This document shows positions 9,367-18,790 of a DNA stretch of 64,000 nt, piece by piece. The notes under the pieces were generated by a model. That model was given only the letters and a program-made list of their open reading frames with translations. It did not search any database and was not told the DNA's origin. This DNA is from Mycolicibacterium poriferae (GTDB lineage: Bacteria > Actinomycetota > Actinomycetes > Mycobacteriales > Mycobacteriaceae). The position numbers were made by a program, and so were the translations under genes. The stretch spans positions 5,084,001 to 5,148,000 of the forward strand of contig NZ_AP022570.1 in assembly GCF_010728325.1 (NCBI RefSeq), given 5' to 3'. Each line of letters starts with the position of its first letter. The stretch's first letter is position 1.

Positions 9367-10113
9367 TCAGCCGGCCAGACAGTAGCCGATGCCGCGGACC
9401 GTCCGGACATAGCGCGGACAAGACGGGGCGTCACCGAGCTTGCGACGAAGATTGCCGATGTGCACGCCCAGTGCCGACCGCCCGCCGGGCTGCGTCGCCC
9501 CCCAAAGGACTTCCTGAAGTCGTCGGCACGTCACGGGCTCCCCTGGATCATCGGACAACACCCGAAGGATCGCGAACTCCGTTCGAGTCAGCGATATGAC
9601 GTTGCCGCGCTGATAGACCCGCCGGACCCCCACGTCGATCACCAGATCGTCGACGTGGCGTCGCTGCGCGCCGCCGACCTCGCCGCGCTGGTGAGAACGC
9701 CTGAGCGTCTGCCGTATTCGCGTGTTGAGTATGTCGCGGGAGCCGATGGGAGCCACTCCGACGCGCGATATTAGTGGCGCCATCTCTGTGTCGGCGAGCG
9801 CGACGACGCCGCAATGGGCGGCCTGGCGAACACGGTCAAGGACGACGGCGCCGTGCGCGGATGATCCCACGCACACCACCACCACATCGGGGTCATCGCC
9901 GAGCACCGCGGTGAGCGCTGCAGCATCTGAGCGTGCGACGTCGACGGCGAACTCTTCAGCGCGCAGGGTGCGGGCCAACATGTCGGCGTAGATGCGCCGA
10001 GGCTCAACCAGCAGAACGCGAATGCGCCCAGCGGCTACCGCCGGAGAGGCAACGCTGCCCGAAGCGGGGTGCGGCTCGATGGTCGTGGCAGTCTCCTTGC
10101 CAGCGTGGGCCAT
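9367..10113 (-). CDS. Orphan OmpR-type response regulator with degenerate receiver
   Basis: 248 residues. The receiver begins VLLVEP in place of the usual acidic V-D-D, and the strand that should carry the phosphorylated Asp reads VVVVCVGSS, so the acceptor is missing. The C-terminal winged-helix domain (from about residue 150; TRTEFAILRVL, HIGNLRRKLGD, VRTVRGIGYCL) is intact. It should bind DNA without phosphorylation, like other atypical regulators. No kinase is adjacent. A perfect tandem TACGTA site lies 51 bases upstream, so it is either a member or a controller of that regulon. Confidence 0.88.
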   Translation of the reverse strand: MAHAGKETATTIEPHPASGSVASPAVAAGRIRVLLVEPRRIYADMLARTLRAEEFAVDVARSDAAALTAVLGDDPDVVVVCVGSSAHGAVVLDRVRQAAHCGVVALADTEMAPLISRVGVAPIGSRDILNTRIRQTLRRSHQRGEVGGAQRRHVDDLVIDVGVRRVYQRGNVISLTRTEFAILRVLSDDPGEPVTCRRLQEVLWGATQPGGRSALGVHIGNLRRKLGDAPSCPRYVRTVRGIGYCLAG

Positions 10114-10163
10114 TCACGGCGTGAAGGCGTCTGCGCGGATGCTGGAACCAGCATATCGCCATC

Positions 10164-10180
10164 TACGTAGTTACTACGTA
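10164..10180. promoter_or_regulatory. Tandem TACGTA operator
   Basis: The most perfect copy: CTACGTAG-TTA-CTACGTAG, with hexamers at 10164-10169 and 10175-10180, in the 110-bp gap between the MFS gene and the response regulator, both leftward. The regulator is the downstream target. Confidence 0.75.
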
Positions 10181-10223
10181 GATGACGATATGGGGTGTCG
10201 AGCATGTTCGCGTCGTTGGGTGT

Positions 10224-11486
10224 TCAGCGCGGAGGTTGCGCGGAGGATGTCAGCTGTTCGGGTTGAAGTCGGCCCCGTCGGTCCAGCCGGAACAAGGCCG
10301 CGGCGGAGGCCAGCCCGATTGCCGACAGCAGAACCCACAGCAGCCAGGGTTGTCCGAGATCTCGGGCGGCCTGCATCAGCGAGCCGGTGGCCAGATTGCC
10401 GACAAGAATGCCGACTCCGACGATGGTGTTGTAGAAGCCGTAGTGCGTTCCGATGAGACGGTTGTTGGCCAATGAGACGACGGTGTCCATCTCGAACGGG
10501 AAGACGGCCGCCGACCCGACCGCCAGCACCGCCGTGGCGACGAGTAACGCGGTCGCAGCGGCGACTCTGCCTGCCCTGGTGTCATCAGGCAGCACGATCA
10601 GCGGCAAAAACGACGCCGCGAGGATCAGCATGCCGATCACCAGGGAGCGGCCGGCGCCCCAGCGGTGGGCGAACCATCGTGTGATCCGCATCTGGCCGAG
10701 GACGGCAACCAGACCCGAGACCACGAAGATCATGGCGGTGACGACGGAATCGTTGCGCGGAAACAGGTCTCGCGCCTGAAGCGGCAATGCCAGATAGACC
10801 TGGAATGACAAGACATACGACCCGATCATGGCCGCCGCGAAGAGCAGAAAGGAGCGGTTGGCCGCGACTGTTCGCCAGTCCTGCAGCACCGATGTCTTCT
10901 CGTCAGGTGTCCCCGCGGCGCGGTGGGGCAATGCTAAGAGTTGGGCCACGGTCAGCGCAGCGAACACGACCGCTGCGGCGGCAGCTGTCATTCGGAAATC
11001 GACGAACATCAAGGCCAGCCCGACAAGGGGTCCGGCCAGAATGCCCGCCTGATAGAACACGTTGAACACCGCGAAGGCTTCCACGCGCCGTGGGCCCGCG
11101 TCGGCCGCCAGATAGGCGCGCACCGCAGGATTGAACAGGGCGCCGGCGAAGCCGGTTGCTGCCGAGGCGATCAGAACCGCCGGTAGCGATTCAGCGAAGA
11201 CGAGCAAGCCGAATCCTGCTGTCCGTAGGACACATCCGCAGACGATGAGCGGTTTGTAGCCCAGCCGGTCTGCCAGAGTGCCGCCGATGAGAAACATGCC
11301 TTGCTGGGAGAAGTTACGTACACCCAGCACCAGGCCGATGGCCCACGCGGCCAGCCCCAACGGGCCGGCGAGGTAGCCGGCCAGGTAAGGCATGAGCATG
11401 TAGAAGCCCAGGTTGATACCGAATTGGTTGATCATCAGCATCCGGCTGGGCCAACCAAAGCTGCGGAAGGCTGACAACAGGGTCAT
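10224..11486 (-). CDS. MFS transporter
   Basis: A 420-residue major facilitator with about 12 hydrophobic segments and the loop 2-3 signature [12 protein letters not shown] near residue 70. Its start overlaps the stop of the cysteine synthase-like gene by 4 bases (ATGA), so the pair is translated together and the transporter probably exports or imports the enzyme's substrate or product. The substrate cannot be assigned from sequence. Confidence 0.9.
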   Translation of the reverse strand: MTLLSAFRSFGWPSRMLMINQFGINLGFYMLMPYLAGYLAGPLGLAAWAIGLVLGVRNFSQQGMFLIGGTLADRLGYKPLIVCGCVLRTAGFGLLVFAESLPAVLIASAATGFAGALFNPAVRAYLAADAGPRRVEAFAVFNVFYQAGILAGPLVGLALMFVDFRMTAAAAAVVFAALTVAQLLALPHRAAGTPDEKTSVLQDWRTVAANRSFLLFAAAMIGSYVLSFQVYLALPLQARDLFPRNDSVVTAMIFVVSGLVAVLGQMRITRWFAHRWGAGRSLVIGMLILAASFLPLIVLPDDTRAGRVAAATALLVATAVLAVGSAAVFPFEMDTVVSLANNRLIGTHYGFYNTIVGVGILVGNLATGSLMQAARDLGQPWLLWVLLSAIGLASAAALFRLDRRGRLQPEQLTSSAQPPR

Positions 11487-12601
11487 CGTGGCATCACCTC
11501 AGTGGGGTCGACAACGGTGGTGCATCGCGTCCACGCCGTGACAGTCTGGGTCAGCGGGTCCTCAATGGTGGCGGGATGCCGTGGGGGCGCTGCGTCGAGC
11601 AGGCCGTGCGCGCGGCAGTAATCGTCGTTGTAGATGGTGTCGAAGTAGCGTTGCGGACCGTCCGGGAAGATCGCTGCGACAGTGGCTCCGGCAGGGCTAT
11701 TGCGTGCGACCCAGCCTGCAACTAGGGCGACCGCACCGACACTCCAGCCGCCACTGGCGTAGTGAGTGGACGCCAGGGTGCGGCATGCCCACACCGACTC
11801 CGCGGGGGCCACCCAATGCACTTCGTTGAACGCCCGGTAGTCGACGTTGCCGGGATAGATGCTCGATCCCAGGCCGCGCATGAGCCGAGAAGCCGCGGGC
11901 TGGCCGAAGATCGTCGAGCCCACCGTGTCGACGCCGATCAGCCGCAGCTGCGGGTTAAATTCGCGAAGGACGCGTGCGACGCCGGCCGAATGACCTCCGG
12001 TGCCCACCGAGCACACCAGGACGTCAACGGCGCCGAGTTGTTCGTTCAGTTCCAACGCGAGCCCGCGGTAGGCCTCGACGTTATCGGGGTTGCTGTATTG
12101 ATCGGGATGCCACGCGCGCGGGTCGGTGGCCAAGATCTTCTGCACGCGGTCACGGCGAGCCTGCTGCCAGCCTCCCTGCGGGTGCGGTTCAGTGACCAAT
12201 TCGATGTCGGCGCCGAACGCGGCGAGCATATTCTGAATGATCGGCTCCATCCCGGGGTCGGTGACCAAGGTGACGGGGTGCCCGTAGACCGTTCCGGCTA
12301 GTGCGAGACCCAATCCCAGTGTCCCGCTGGTGGATTCGACGATGCGGGCGCCGGGGGCAAGTGCGCCGCGGGAGCGGGCGCGTTCGACCATATGCAGCGC
12401 GGGTCGGTCTTTCATTCCTCCCGGGTTGAAGCCTTCGAGTTTGGCCCAAAAGCCCCGCTCTTCTGACGTGAACGGTGCGCTGATTCTCAAGACAGGGGTC
12501 TGGCCGACCATAGTGGCCGGCCGCTCGTTGCGGCCGCGTTGTGGCTGTGCCGATCGGGTGTGGGAAGGGCGTGCATGGCGGATTGGCAGGGCAGGATTCA
12601 T
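11483..12601 (-). CDS. PLP-dependent cysteine synthase-family enzyme (Cds1-like)
   Basis: A fold-type II PLP enzyme of 372 residues. The Schiff-base Lys64 is in NPGGMKDRP, and a phosphate-binding loop GTGGHSAGV lies near residue 200. It resembles mycobacterial Cds1 (Rv3684), a cysteine desulfhydrase producing sulfide, more than CysK or CysM; other beta-replacement chemistry is possible. The first ~30 residues before MVGQTPV are not conserved in the family, and an internal start there is possible. Operon with the MFS gene. Confidence 0.85.
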   Translation of the reverse strand: MNPALPIRHARPSHTRSAQPQRGRNERPATMVGQTPVLRISAPFTSEERGFWAKLEGFNPGGMKDRPALHMVERARSRGALAPGARIVESTSGTLGLGLALAGTVYGHPVTLVTDPGMEPIIQNMLAAFGADIELVTEPHPQGGWQQARRDRVQKILATDPRAWHPDQYSNPDNVEAYRGLALELNEQLGAVDVLVCSVGTGGHSAGVARVLREFNPQLRLIGVDTVGSTIFGQPAASRLMRGLGSSIYPGNVDYRAFNEVHWVAPAESVWACRTLASTHYASGGWSVGAVALVAGWVARNSPAGATVAAIFPDGPQRYFDTIYNDDYCRAHGLLDAAPPRHPATIEDPLTQTVTAWTRCTTVVDPTEVMPR

Positions 12602-12703
12602 CGATGAATGTCGCTTCTGTGAGGCCGCGACTCAGCGCGGCGACTGACGGCAGGTAGCAGTCACCGGCCACCGTCGAAGACGACGGGGCCTGACGCTAGC
12701 CGA

Positions 12704-13120
12704 TCAGCGGCGCGCGATACACAGATGGGCGAGCACGTCCCTGCCGGTCCGCAGGGCGCAGGCGTCCCGTGGAGGCCCGCGGATAGGCGCCTTCGCCGCC
12801 TGGCACCACAGCAGCGGAAGTACAGCCACGACGAGCCCCAACGCGAGCGCGATCAGGGAGACCGTTCCCCGCGGCAGGATCGCTTCGGCCAGGGTGTCGG
12901 GCGTGCACTCGGCGTCGGGTTGGGAGACGTGAGGGTGGTCAAGTTCAACAGACATCGGCGCACCGACCGCACTGGCGGCCAGTGTGTGCGGTCCGTGCGT
13001 AGGTGCCGCATTCACGCCGGGCAGTGCCCACTCGGCTCCGACGATGACGGTCCAGAACGCGATCAACGCCGCGACGATGGCGCGGCGGCGTTGTCCAGAG
13101 TTCGCGTCGAAGTACTTCAC
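12704..13120 (-). CDS. LpqS-family envelope protein
   Basis: A 138-residue protein with an N-terminal hydrophobic segment, a second one near residue 95, and the C-terminal signature RTGRDVLAHLCIARR, which matches that of mycobacterial LpqS (Rv0847), a member of the copper-responsive RicR regulon in M. tuberculosis. The start is GTG 13120; TACAGT about 12 bases upstream could be a -10, giving a near-leaderless transcript. No CsoR-like palindrome is seen upstream; the nearest operator is the TACGTA-type site at 13334. Confidence 0.75.
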   Translation of the reverse strand: MKYFDANSGQRRRAIVAALIAFWTVIVGAEWALPGVNAAPTHGPHTLAASAVGAPMSVELDHPHVSQPDAECTPDTLAEAILPRGTVSLIALALGLVVAVLPLLWCQAAKAPIRGPPRDACALRTGRDVLAHLCIARR

Positions 13121-13333
13121 GATGTTGCCGACTGTAGCAGCGGATCGGCGAATTCAGGCTCGGCCCCTGAGCCGATGCCGGGTTGTGATCAGACAGCGAC
13201 CGCCGTTGCGCCGAGCCGACCGGCCGTTCCGTCGCACGATCGACTTCGCCCGATGCCCTTGCGAAAACGCCCTTTTGAAGGTTCCGCGAAGGAGATACAA
13301 CCGATTCGAGCGCTGCTTGTACCGCAGATCATC

Positions 13334-13350
13334 TACGGTTTTACTACGTA
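13334..13350. promoter_or_regulatory. Tandem TACGTA-type operator (one imperfect half)
   Basis: TACGGT at 13334-13339 and TACGTA at 13345-13350, again 11 bp apart. The only gene pointing away from it is the LpqS-like one, whose start is 214 bases to the left. The right-hand neighbour is the 3' end of the M56 gene. Confidence 0.6.
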
Positions 13351-13453
13351 GATAATTTGCTCTCTATCGGCCCGCGCGCCAAGCGGTGTCGACTTTGCTG
13401 GCGGCCTACGCGCATTGGCTCCACCTGCGGAACGTGCGGCGGGCGTTGAGGCG

Positions 13454-14377
13454 CTAGTGGTGGCAGAGAACCTGAATGAGAGCGGGTGTGGCGAGCATGG
13501 CGGTGATCGCGGCTGTCAGGCAGATGCGGTGGCGCCATCGCACGTGCCGGCGTGTGGGGGTGAGCAGGCGCTGCGCTCGCGCGATGACCGCTGTTCCCGC
13601 CGCGGCGAGGCCTTCCCGTGCAGGCGGGTGTTCTCCGGCCAGAGCAGATAATCCAGCCAACAGCGGATGCGTGCCGACGCGGCGCACGGCGGTGTCGTCA
13701 GCGCACATCTCCAGCAGTTCACCCACACGATGAGGGGCCGTCGCGAAAAGCGGAAGCCGCGGCAGTGTGCCCCCCAAAGCGCGGAGCGCCATGAGGATGT
13801 GGTGGTGGTGCCCGGAGATGTGCGCGTTTTCATGCGCCAGAACCGCTTTGAGCTGTGATCGGTTCAACGACTTCATCGCCGCGGAGGTGACGATGATGGC
13901 GTTCGGGCGTCCGACCACGCAGTAGGCAGCAGGCCGGTCGGCCTCCACGACCACCACATTGGGATGGTCGGTGGGTCGGCCGACGATCCGCGCGGCACGC
14001 GCGTGCTCGTGACTTCGCGCACGCAGCCGCGACAAGCAGCGACCGATCCGCATTACGACGAACCCTGACGTCAGGGTTCCTACTGCGATGAGAACAACAG
14101 AACCGATTCGTCCGGCCATGGGGGTGTGCTCGGAGAAGCCAAACAGCTCCAGGCACAGCGTCACGACCGCGCCCGTACGAATACTGTCCGTCGTTGCGCC
14201 GATGACCATGATCAGCGCGACGAGCCACGCCGCCAGCGTCGCGGCGACGGTGGCCAGCCAGGCGGCCACTCCCATATGGGGGCTGATGCCGTGACTGGTC
14301 ATCCGCCTCAGAACCGGTGGCGCCCACCAGGCCAGCGCGCTGCCATAGAGGAGCAGCCACAGCGCGGCGGTCATCAC
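13454..14377 (-). CDS. M56-family membrane metallopeptidase (BlaR1-like, no sensor domain)
   Basis: 307 residues with hydrophobic segments at about 1-20, 35-60, 92-110 and near the C-terminus, and a zinc-protease motif HENAH at 182-186. It lacks the penicillin-binding sensor domain of staphylococcal BlaR1. M56 proteins paired with BlaI-type repressors are thought to relay an envelope signal that inactivates the repressor by proteolysis. Its start overlaps the BlaI stop by 4 bases, so the two are an operon. Confidence 0.9.
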   Translation of the reverse strand: MMTAALWLLLYGSALAWWAPPVLRRMTSHGISPHMGVAAWLATVAATLAAWLVALIMVIGATTDSIRTGAVVTLCLELFGFSEHTPMAGRIGSVVLIAVGTLTSGFVVMRIGRCLSRLRARSHEHARAARIVGRPTDHPNVVVVEADRPAAYCVVGRPNAIIVTSAAMKSLNRSQLKAVLAHENAHISGHHHHILMALRALGGTLPRLPLFATAPHRVGELLEMCADDTAVRRVGTHPLLAGLSALAGEHPPAREGLAAAGTAVIARAQRLLTPTRRHVRWRHRICLTAAITAMLATPALIQVLCHH

Positions 14378-14736
14378 CGACGCCCCTTGCGCAGAGCCGC
14401 CTTCAACTGAGCGGACTGCTCGGCGTTCATCTGCTCGACAAAGAACGCCAGCACCGCATCGGTATCCCCGCCGGCGTCGAACGCGGCCTTCATCAAACGC
14501 GCGGAACGCTCCTCGCGGCTCATGGACGCCTGATACACGTACGCTTTCCCATCGCGCTGACGTTGCAACCAGCGCTTGCGGTACAGGTTGTCCATCGTCG
14601 ACATCACGGTGGTGTACGCGATCTGGCGCCGTTGAGAGATCTCGTCGAAAACCTCACGCACCGTGACAGGCTCGGCGTAATCCCACACGCAATCCATGAC
14701 CACCGCTTCGAGGTCGCCGAATCCTCGCTGTTCCAT
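14374..14736 (-). CDS. blaI: BlaI/MecI/CopY-family transcriptional repressor
   Basis: A 120-residue winged-helix repressor (DLEAVVMDCVWDY at the N-terminus; IAYTTVMSTMDNLYRKRWL as recognition helix and wing) with a C-terminal dimerisation helix. It resembles mycobacterial BlaI (Rv1846c). Coupled to the M56 protease downstream. The divergent region between this gene and the RipA-like gene holds four TACGTA-type half-sites, consistent with autoregulation. It is the best candidate for the protein that reads all the TACGTA sites in the island. Confidence 0.92.
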   Translation of the reverse strand: MEQRGFGDLEAVVMDCVWDYAEPVTVREVFDEISQRRQIAYTTVMSTMDNLYRKRWLQRQRDGKAYVYQASMSREERSARLMKAAFDAGGDTDAVLAFFVEQMNAEQSAQLKAALRKGRR

Positions 14737-14960
14737 TTGCGCCTCTCCCGCTCTCCGCGACGAGCTGGCCTCCTCGCGCCCCGAGCTCTTCAGCCCCCAA
14801 TGTAGCCGCCGAGCTGGGAAAAGCCTCGATACGCCTCACCTCGACCGCATATGGCCAGCATCTGCACTACCGGCCGCGGCGCGTGAAACTAGCGCCCGTG
14901 GCGCACAGTCGTAACCGACCTGAGACTGTGACAGACGTTCCTCCTGATACCAAAGTGATG

Positions 14961-14992
14961 TACGTTCCGTCTACGTACTATCGTGCTACGTA
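14961..14992. promoter_or_regulatory. Compound TACGTA operator between blaI and the RipA-like gene
   Basis: Two interleaved sites: TACGTT 14961 with TACGTA 14972, and TACTAT 14976 with TACGTA 14987, each pair 11 bp apart. It lies 225 bases before blaI and 84 bases before the RipA-like gene, so it can control both directions. Confidence 0.75.
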
Positions 14993-15076
14993 CTTAGCTC
15001 GGTAGTAGGAGTGCCGCGGGTGCCGTTCGGCTTCGATGCGCGGCTCGACAACGCTCACCCCAGCTGAGGAGATTCA

Positions 15077-16480
15077 ATGCGGCGCCTCACTTCTTCTCTG
15101 ATTCTCTGCGCATTAATGCCGGCACTGGTGCTCAGCGCCCCGGGTACCGCTGTTGCCGGGCATGACGGCAGCCCCGACCGCGACGACGTTCCCTCATTGG
15201 TTGCGGCGGTCGCCGAAGCGAACCAGCGGATGGCCGACGTCGGTAGCGACATCCAGATCAAGCAAGAGGGCGTCAACCGTGCCCTGGTCGAAATCGCGGC
15301 AGCTCGCGACACCCTCGCGCAGGCCCGGCGCGACGTTGTTGCCAGCGACCAAGCCCTTACCGACAGCCAACACGCGATCGAGGCCGCGCAACAGCGCTTT
15401 GACCGCTTCGCCGCGTCGACCTATATGAACGGGCCGTCGGGTGCGTTGCCGCTGGCGCAAAGTCCCGAGGAGATCCTGGCCGGGGCCTCGACCCAGCAGA
15501 CCCTCACCATCAGCTTTCAGCGGGTCCACGACGACCTCCTGCGTCGGCAGACCGATCAGGCCAACAAGCTTTCTGCTGCGACGGCAGCGCGGGCGCGCGC
15601 CGAGAGCGCCGCCGCGGATGCCCAACGCCGGCAAGACGACGCGGTGGCCGCACTCCGGGACGCCCAGCAGACGTTTACCGCACAGCGACGCGAGGTCGAA
15701 CGGCTCGCTACCGAACGCGACTCCGCTCAAGCTCGACTGGAAGCCGCCCGACCGGTGACGGCGACAGCCGCCGCGCCCAGTGCCGCGCAACCCGGCACTG
15801 TTCCGGCATCCGGCGCTCCCTGGGACCGCGGCACCACGTCGCCGGGGGGCGCCACCGAGGGGGGCCTGTGGGACACCACGCTGCCGATGGTGCCCAGCGC
15901 TAACGTGGCCGGCGACCCGGTGGCCATCATCAATGCCGTCCTCAACATCATGGCGACCTCGGCGCAGCTGACGGCCGACATGGGCCGCAAGTTCCTCACC
16001 AAACTCGGCATTCTGTCTCCAGTCACCGCCGCCGCAGATCCCGGCATCACCAACGGACGCATCCCCCGCCTCTACGGCCGCCAGGCCTCAGAATTCGTGA
16101 TTCGCCGCGCCATGTCACAACTGGGCGTGCCTTACTCCTGGGGCGGCGGCAACGCCAACGGCCCGTCACGAGGCATCGACCAGGGCGCCAACACCGTGGG
16201 TTTCGACTGTTCGGGCCTGATGCTGTATGCCTTCGCCGGCGTCGGCATCAAACTCGACCACTACTCCGGATCGCAATACAACGCAGGCCGCAAGATCCCC
16301 TCGTCACAGATGCGACGCGGTGACCTCATCTTTTACGGCCCCAACGCCAGCCAGCACGAAGCGATGTATCTGGGCGACGGCATGATGATCGAAGCCCCCT
16401 ACACCGGGTCGGTCGTCAAGATCTCGCCCGTACGCACCTCCGGCATGACGCCCTACGTCACCCGCTTGATCGAATATTGA
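15077..16480 (+). CDS. RipA-like NlpC/P60 endopeptidase with coiled coil
   Basis: A secreted peptidoglycan endopeptidase that in mycobacteria splits daughter cells. 467 residues: signal peptide to about residue 25, a long alpha-helical coiled-coil region (about 35-225, rich in A/Q/R/E), a proline/alanine linker and a C-terminal NlpC/P60 domain. The triad is Cys378 (FDCSGL), His427 (SQHEAMY) and Glu439 (MIEA), with the RipA spacing. The start is ATG 15077 with a GAGGAG site. Divergent from blaI across the compound operator. The island thus carries an extra RipA-type enzyme. Confidence 0.94.
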   Translation: MRRLTSSLILCALMPALVLSAPGTAVAGHDGSPDRDDVPSLVAAVAEANQRMADVGSDIQIKQEGVNRALVEIAAARDTLAQARRDVVASDQALTDSQHAIEAAQQRFDRFAASTYMNGPSGALPLAQSPEEILAGASTQQTLTISFQRVHDDLLRRQTDQANKLSAATAARARAESAAADAQRRQDDAVAALRDAQQTFTAQRREVERLATERDSAQARLEAARPVTATAAAPSAAQPGTVPASGAPWDRGTTSPGGATEGGLWDTTLPMVPSANVAGDPVAIINAVLNIMATSAQLTADMGRKFLTKLGILSPVTAAADPGITNGRIPRLYGRQASEFVIRRAMSQLGVPYSWGGGNANGPSRGIDQGANTVGFDCSGLMLYAFAGVGIKLDHYSGSQYNAGRKIPSSQMRRGDLIFYGPNASQHEAMYLGDGMMIEAPYTGSVVKISPVRTSGMTPYVTRLIEY

Positions 16481-16712
16481 CATCGCCGCGACGCTGACCA
16501 GGTGGACCGGTCAGTGCGCCGCGGTGCGGCAGCTGCGAATCGTCCTCCTCGGGCACGTCAGGCCGCCCCGAACGACGCGGCCAGCGAGAGACGTTGAATA
16601 GCGCCGTCGCGCCGGCGATCGCTGCCGCCCACAGCACCACGACCACGGCACACAGGATCAGCCACGCTTGCCACCCGAGACTGTTCGGGCACACGTCCAT
16701 CAGCCAACGCAT
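16458..16712 (-). CDS. Small single-pass membrane protein
   Basis: 84 residues with one clear membrane helix (about 15-38, WLILCAVVVVLWAAAIAGA) and a charged, proline-rich tail. The ATG at 16710-16712 has a strong GAGGAGGG site. The last 23 bases overlap the 3' end of the RipA-like gene on the other strand. No family recognised. Confidence 0.6.
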   Translation of the reverse strand: MRWLMDVCPNSLGWQAWLILCAVVVVLWAAAIAGATALFNVSRWPRRSGRPDVPEEDDSQLPHRGALTGPPGQRRGDVNIRSSG

Positions 16713-16771
16713 GTCAGCCCTCCTCACAGTGAGCCTCACCCCACCGCAGGAGGAAAACGGTATGAGTCGTG

Positions 16772-16789
16772 TGAAGATCTGCTGAAGAT
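16772..16789 (+). promoter_or_regulatory. TGAAGAT direct repeat before the two-component system
   Basis: TGAAGAT at 16772-16778 and 16783-16789, a 7-N4-7 direct repeat of the kind bound by OmpR/PhoB-family dimers. It ends 51 bases before the response regulator start, and the same repeat occurs before the DUF305 gene. Probable binding site of the regulator at 16841. Confidence 0.6.
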
Positions 16790-16840
16790 CGAGCCGCCCG
16801 GTCAGCCATACCTGGTTACGGGCGCACCAGCAGGCACCAT

Positions 16841-17593
16841 ATGGACATGCAGCACCACCACCTGGGCGCGCCTGAGAGCGCGAAGGGATACCGCGCGCTG
16901 GTCGTCGACGACGAACTCCCCCTGGCCGAAGTGGTGGCCAGCTATCTCGAACGCGAGCAGTTCGAAGCCGTCGTCGCCGGCAACGGTGTCGACGCAATCG
17001 CCGTCGCACGCGACCTGGATCCCGATGTCGTCATCCTTGACCTCGGCCTACCCGGCATCGACGGACTCGAGGTCTGCCGGCAATTGCGGACCTTCTCCGA
17101 CGCCTACGTCGTCATGCTCACCGCCCGTGACACCGAACTGGATACCGTGCTCGGCCTCACCGTCGGCGCCGACGACTACATCACCAAACCCTTCAGTCCC
17201 CGCGAGCTGGTCGCGCGCATCCGCGCCATGCTGCGGCGACCCCGCATCCTGCAAACAGCCGCCGCACCCGCCGAGCGAGAGACAGCCCCGCCGCGCCGCT
17301 TCGGCGCACTGAGCATCAACGTCGCCGCCCGTGAGGTACATATCGACGACGAACTGATCCTGTTGACCCGCACCGAATTCGACATTCTCGGAGCCCTGTC
17401 CGCGCGGCCAGGAATCGTGCTGAGCCGCCGACAACTTCTCGAAATAATCCGCGACGAACCCTGGGTCGGCAACGAACACCTCGTCGACGTCCACATCGGA
17501 CACTTACGACGCAAACTCGGCGACGACGCCGCAAGCCCCCGCTACATCGCCACGGTTCGAGGTGTCGGATACCGGATGGGAACCGGACAGTGA
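16841..17593 (+). CDS. OmpR-family response regulator
   Basis: 250 residues. The receiver has the acidic pair in VVDDE (residues 21-25), phospho-acceptor Asp67 in VILDLGLPG, and the conserved Lys in TKPFSP near 118. The C-terminal winged helix (TRTEFDILGAL, HIGHLRRKLGD, ATVRGVGYRMG) binds DNA. All phosphorylation residues are present, unlike the orphan regulator at 9367. The stop overlaps the kinase start, so the two are co-translated. The N-terminus begins MDMQHHH; either Met is possible. Confidence 0.95.
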   Translation: MDMQHHHLGAPESAKGYRALVVDDELPLAEVVASYLEREQFEAVVAGNGVDAIAVARDLDPDVVILDLGLPGIDGLEVCRQLRTFSDAYVVMLTARDTELDTVLGLTVGADDYITKPFSPRELVARIRAMLRRPRILQTAAAPAERETAPPRRFGALSINVAAREVHIDDELILLTRTEFDILGALSARPGIVLSRRQLLEIIRDEPWVGNEHLVDVHIGHLRRKLGDDAASPRYIATVRGVGYRMGTGQ

Positions 17594-18777
17594 CTCCCCC
17601 ACCTACGTCGACCCCTCGCCGGCGTCGACGGCCGGGCCGTCCCGGTATCGGCCTGCGACTCCTGGCGGCCCAAGCCATCGTGCTGGCGGCCGGAGCGGCG
17701 ACGACCGCGGTGGTCGCTGCCGTGGTCGGCCCACCGTTGTTCCGCGAACACCTCCACCGTGCCGGTGTCCCGATGGACTCCCTGGAAGAAGTCCACGCCG
17801 AAGAGGCCTACGGCTACGCAACGGTGATCTCCATCGGAGGCGCTTTAGCGGTGTCAGCACTGGCCGCCCTCGCGGTCAGCTTCTACGTCAGTCGACGCCT
17901 CCAACGCTCCATCACCGAAGTCGCCGCCGCGGCCACCGATGTCGCTGAAGGGAACTACGACATCCGCGTGTCACCGCCGCGCCTCGGCGATGACTTCGAC
18001 GCCCTCGCAACCGCATTCAACCAAATGGCCTCCCGGCTTCAAGCCGTCGATTCGACACGCCAGCAACTGTTCGGAGACCTCGCGCACGAGATCCGCACAC
18101 CCGTGGCAGTACTCGAGGCCTACATCGAGGCACTCGAAGACGGCGTGCGCTCCCTGACGCCCCAGACAGCAGCCATGCTGCGCGACCAGACCCGTCGGCT
18201 GGTGCGATTCTCCGATGACGTCGCCGCGCTGGCGAAGGCCGAGGAAAGTGCGGTGTCTATGTCCTACGCCTCCCTCGACGTGGACCGCCTAACCCGCCAG
18301 TGCGTCGCAGCAGCACAAGAACGCTATGACGCCAAGGGGGTCGGACTGCACGTACACCTCCCGCAACCGCTACCGCCGCTTTGGGCCGACGAACAACGAC
18401 TGTCTCAAGTGTTGGGGAACCTGCTGGAGAATGCGCTACGGCACACACCGCCCGGCGGGTCGGTACACCTTCACTGTCTTCGCGACGGCGACCAGGTAAA
18501 AATCGCTGTCGCTGACACCGGAGAAGGGATCACCGCCGAGCACGTCACCCGAGTGTTCGAACGGTTCTACCGGGCAGACACCGCCCGCGACCGCGAGCAT
18601 GGCGGCGCCGGTATCGGGCTCGCCATCGCCAAAGCGCTCATCGAAGCGCACGGCGGATCGATCTCGGTAGCCAGTGCTGGACCCGGCGCCGGCGCAACAT
18701 TCACCATCGCCCTGCCCATCACCCCGATACGCAGCGAACACCACCCTGCAACGGCTGCTCAACGCGTCCCTGACTAG
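17590..18777 (+). CDS. Sensor histidine kinase
   Basis: 395 residues: two membrane helices (about 15-45 and 80-105) flanking a short extracellular sensor, a HAMP linker, a HisKA domain with His166 in DLAHEIRTP, and an ATPase domain with NLLENALRHT, DTGEGI and GAGIGLAIAK. GTG start overlapping the regulator's stop (GTGA). The tiny sensor region and the neighbouring metal-type lipoprotein suggest an envelope or metal signal, but the ligand is unknown. Confidence 0.94.
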   Translation: MTPPPTSTPRRRRRPGRPGIGLRLLAAQAIVLAAGAATTAVVAAVVGPPLFREHLHRAGVPMDSLEEVHAEEAYGYATVISIGGALAVSALAALAVSFYVSRRLQRSITEVAAAATDVAEGNYDIRVSPPRLGDDFDALATAFNQMASRLQAVDSTRQQLFGDLAHEIRTPVAVLEAYIEALEDGVRSLTPQTAAMLRDQTRRLVRFSDDVAALAKAEESAVSMSYASLDVDRLTRQCVAAAQERYDAKGVGLHVHLPQPLPPLWADEQRLSQVLGNLLENALRHTPPGGSVHLHCLRDGDQVKIAVADTGEGITAEHVTRVFERFYRADTARDREHGGAGIGLAIAKALIEAHGGSISVASAGPGAGATFTIALPITPIRSEHHPATAAQRVPD

Positions 18778-18790
18778 TGCCCACTCCGCG

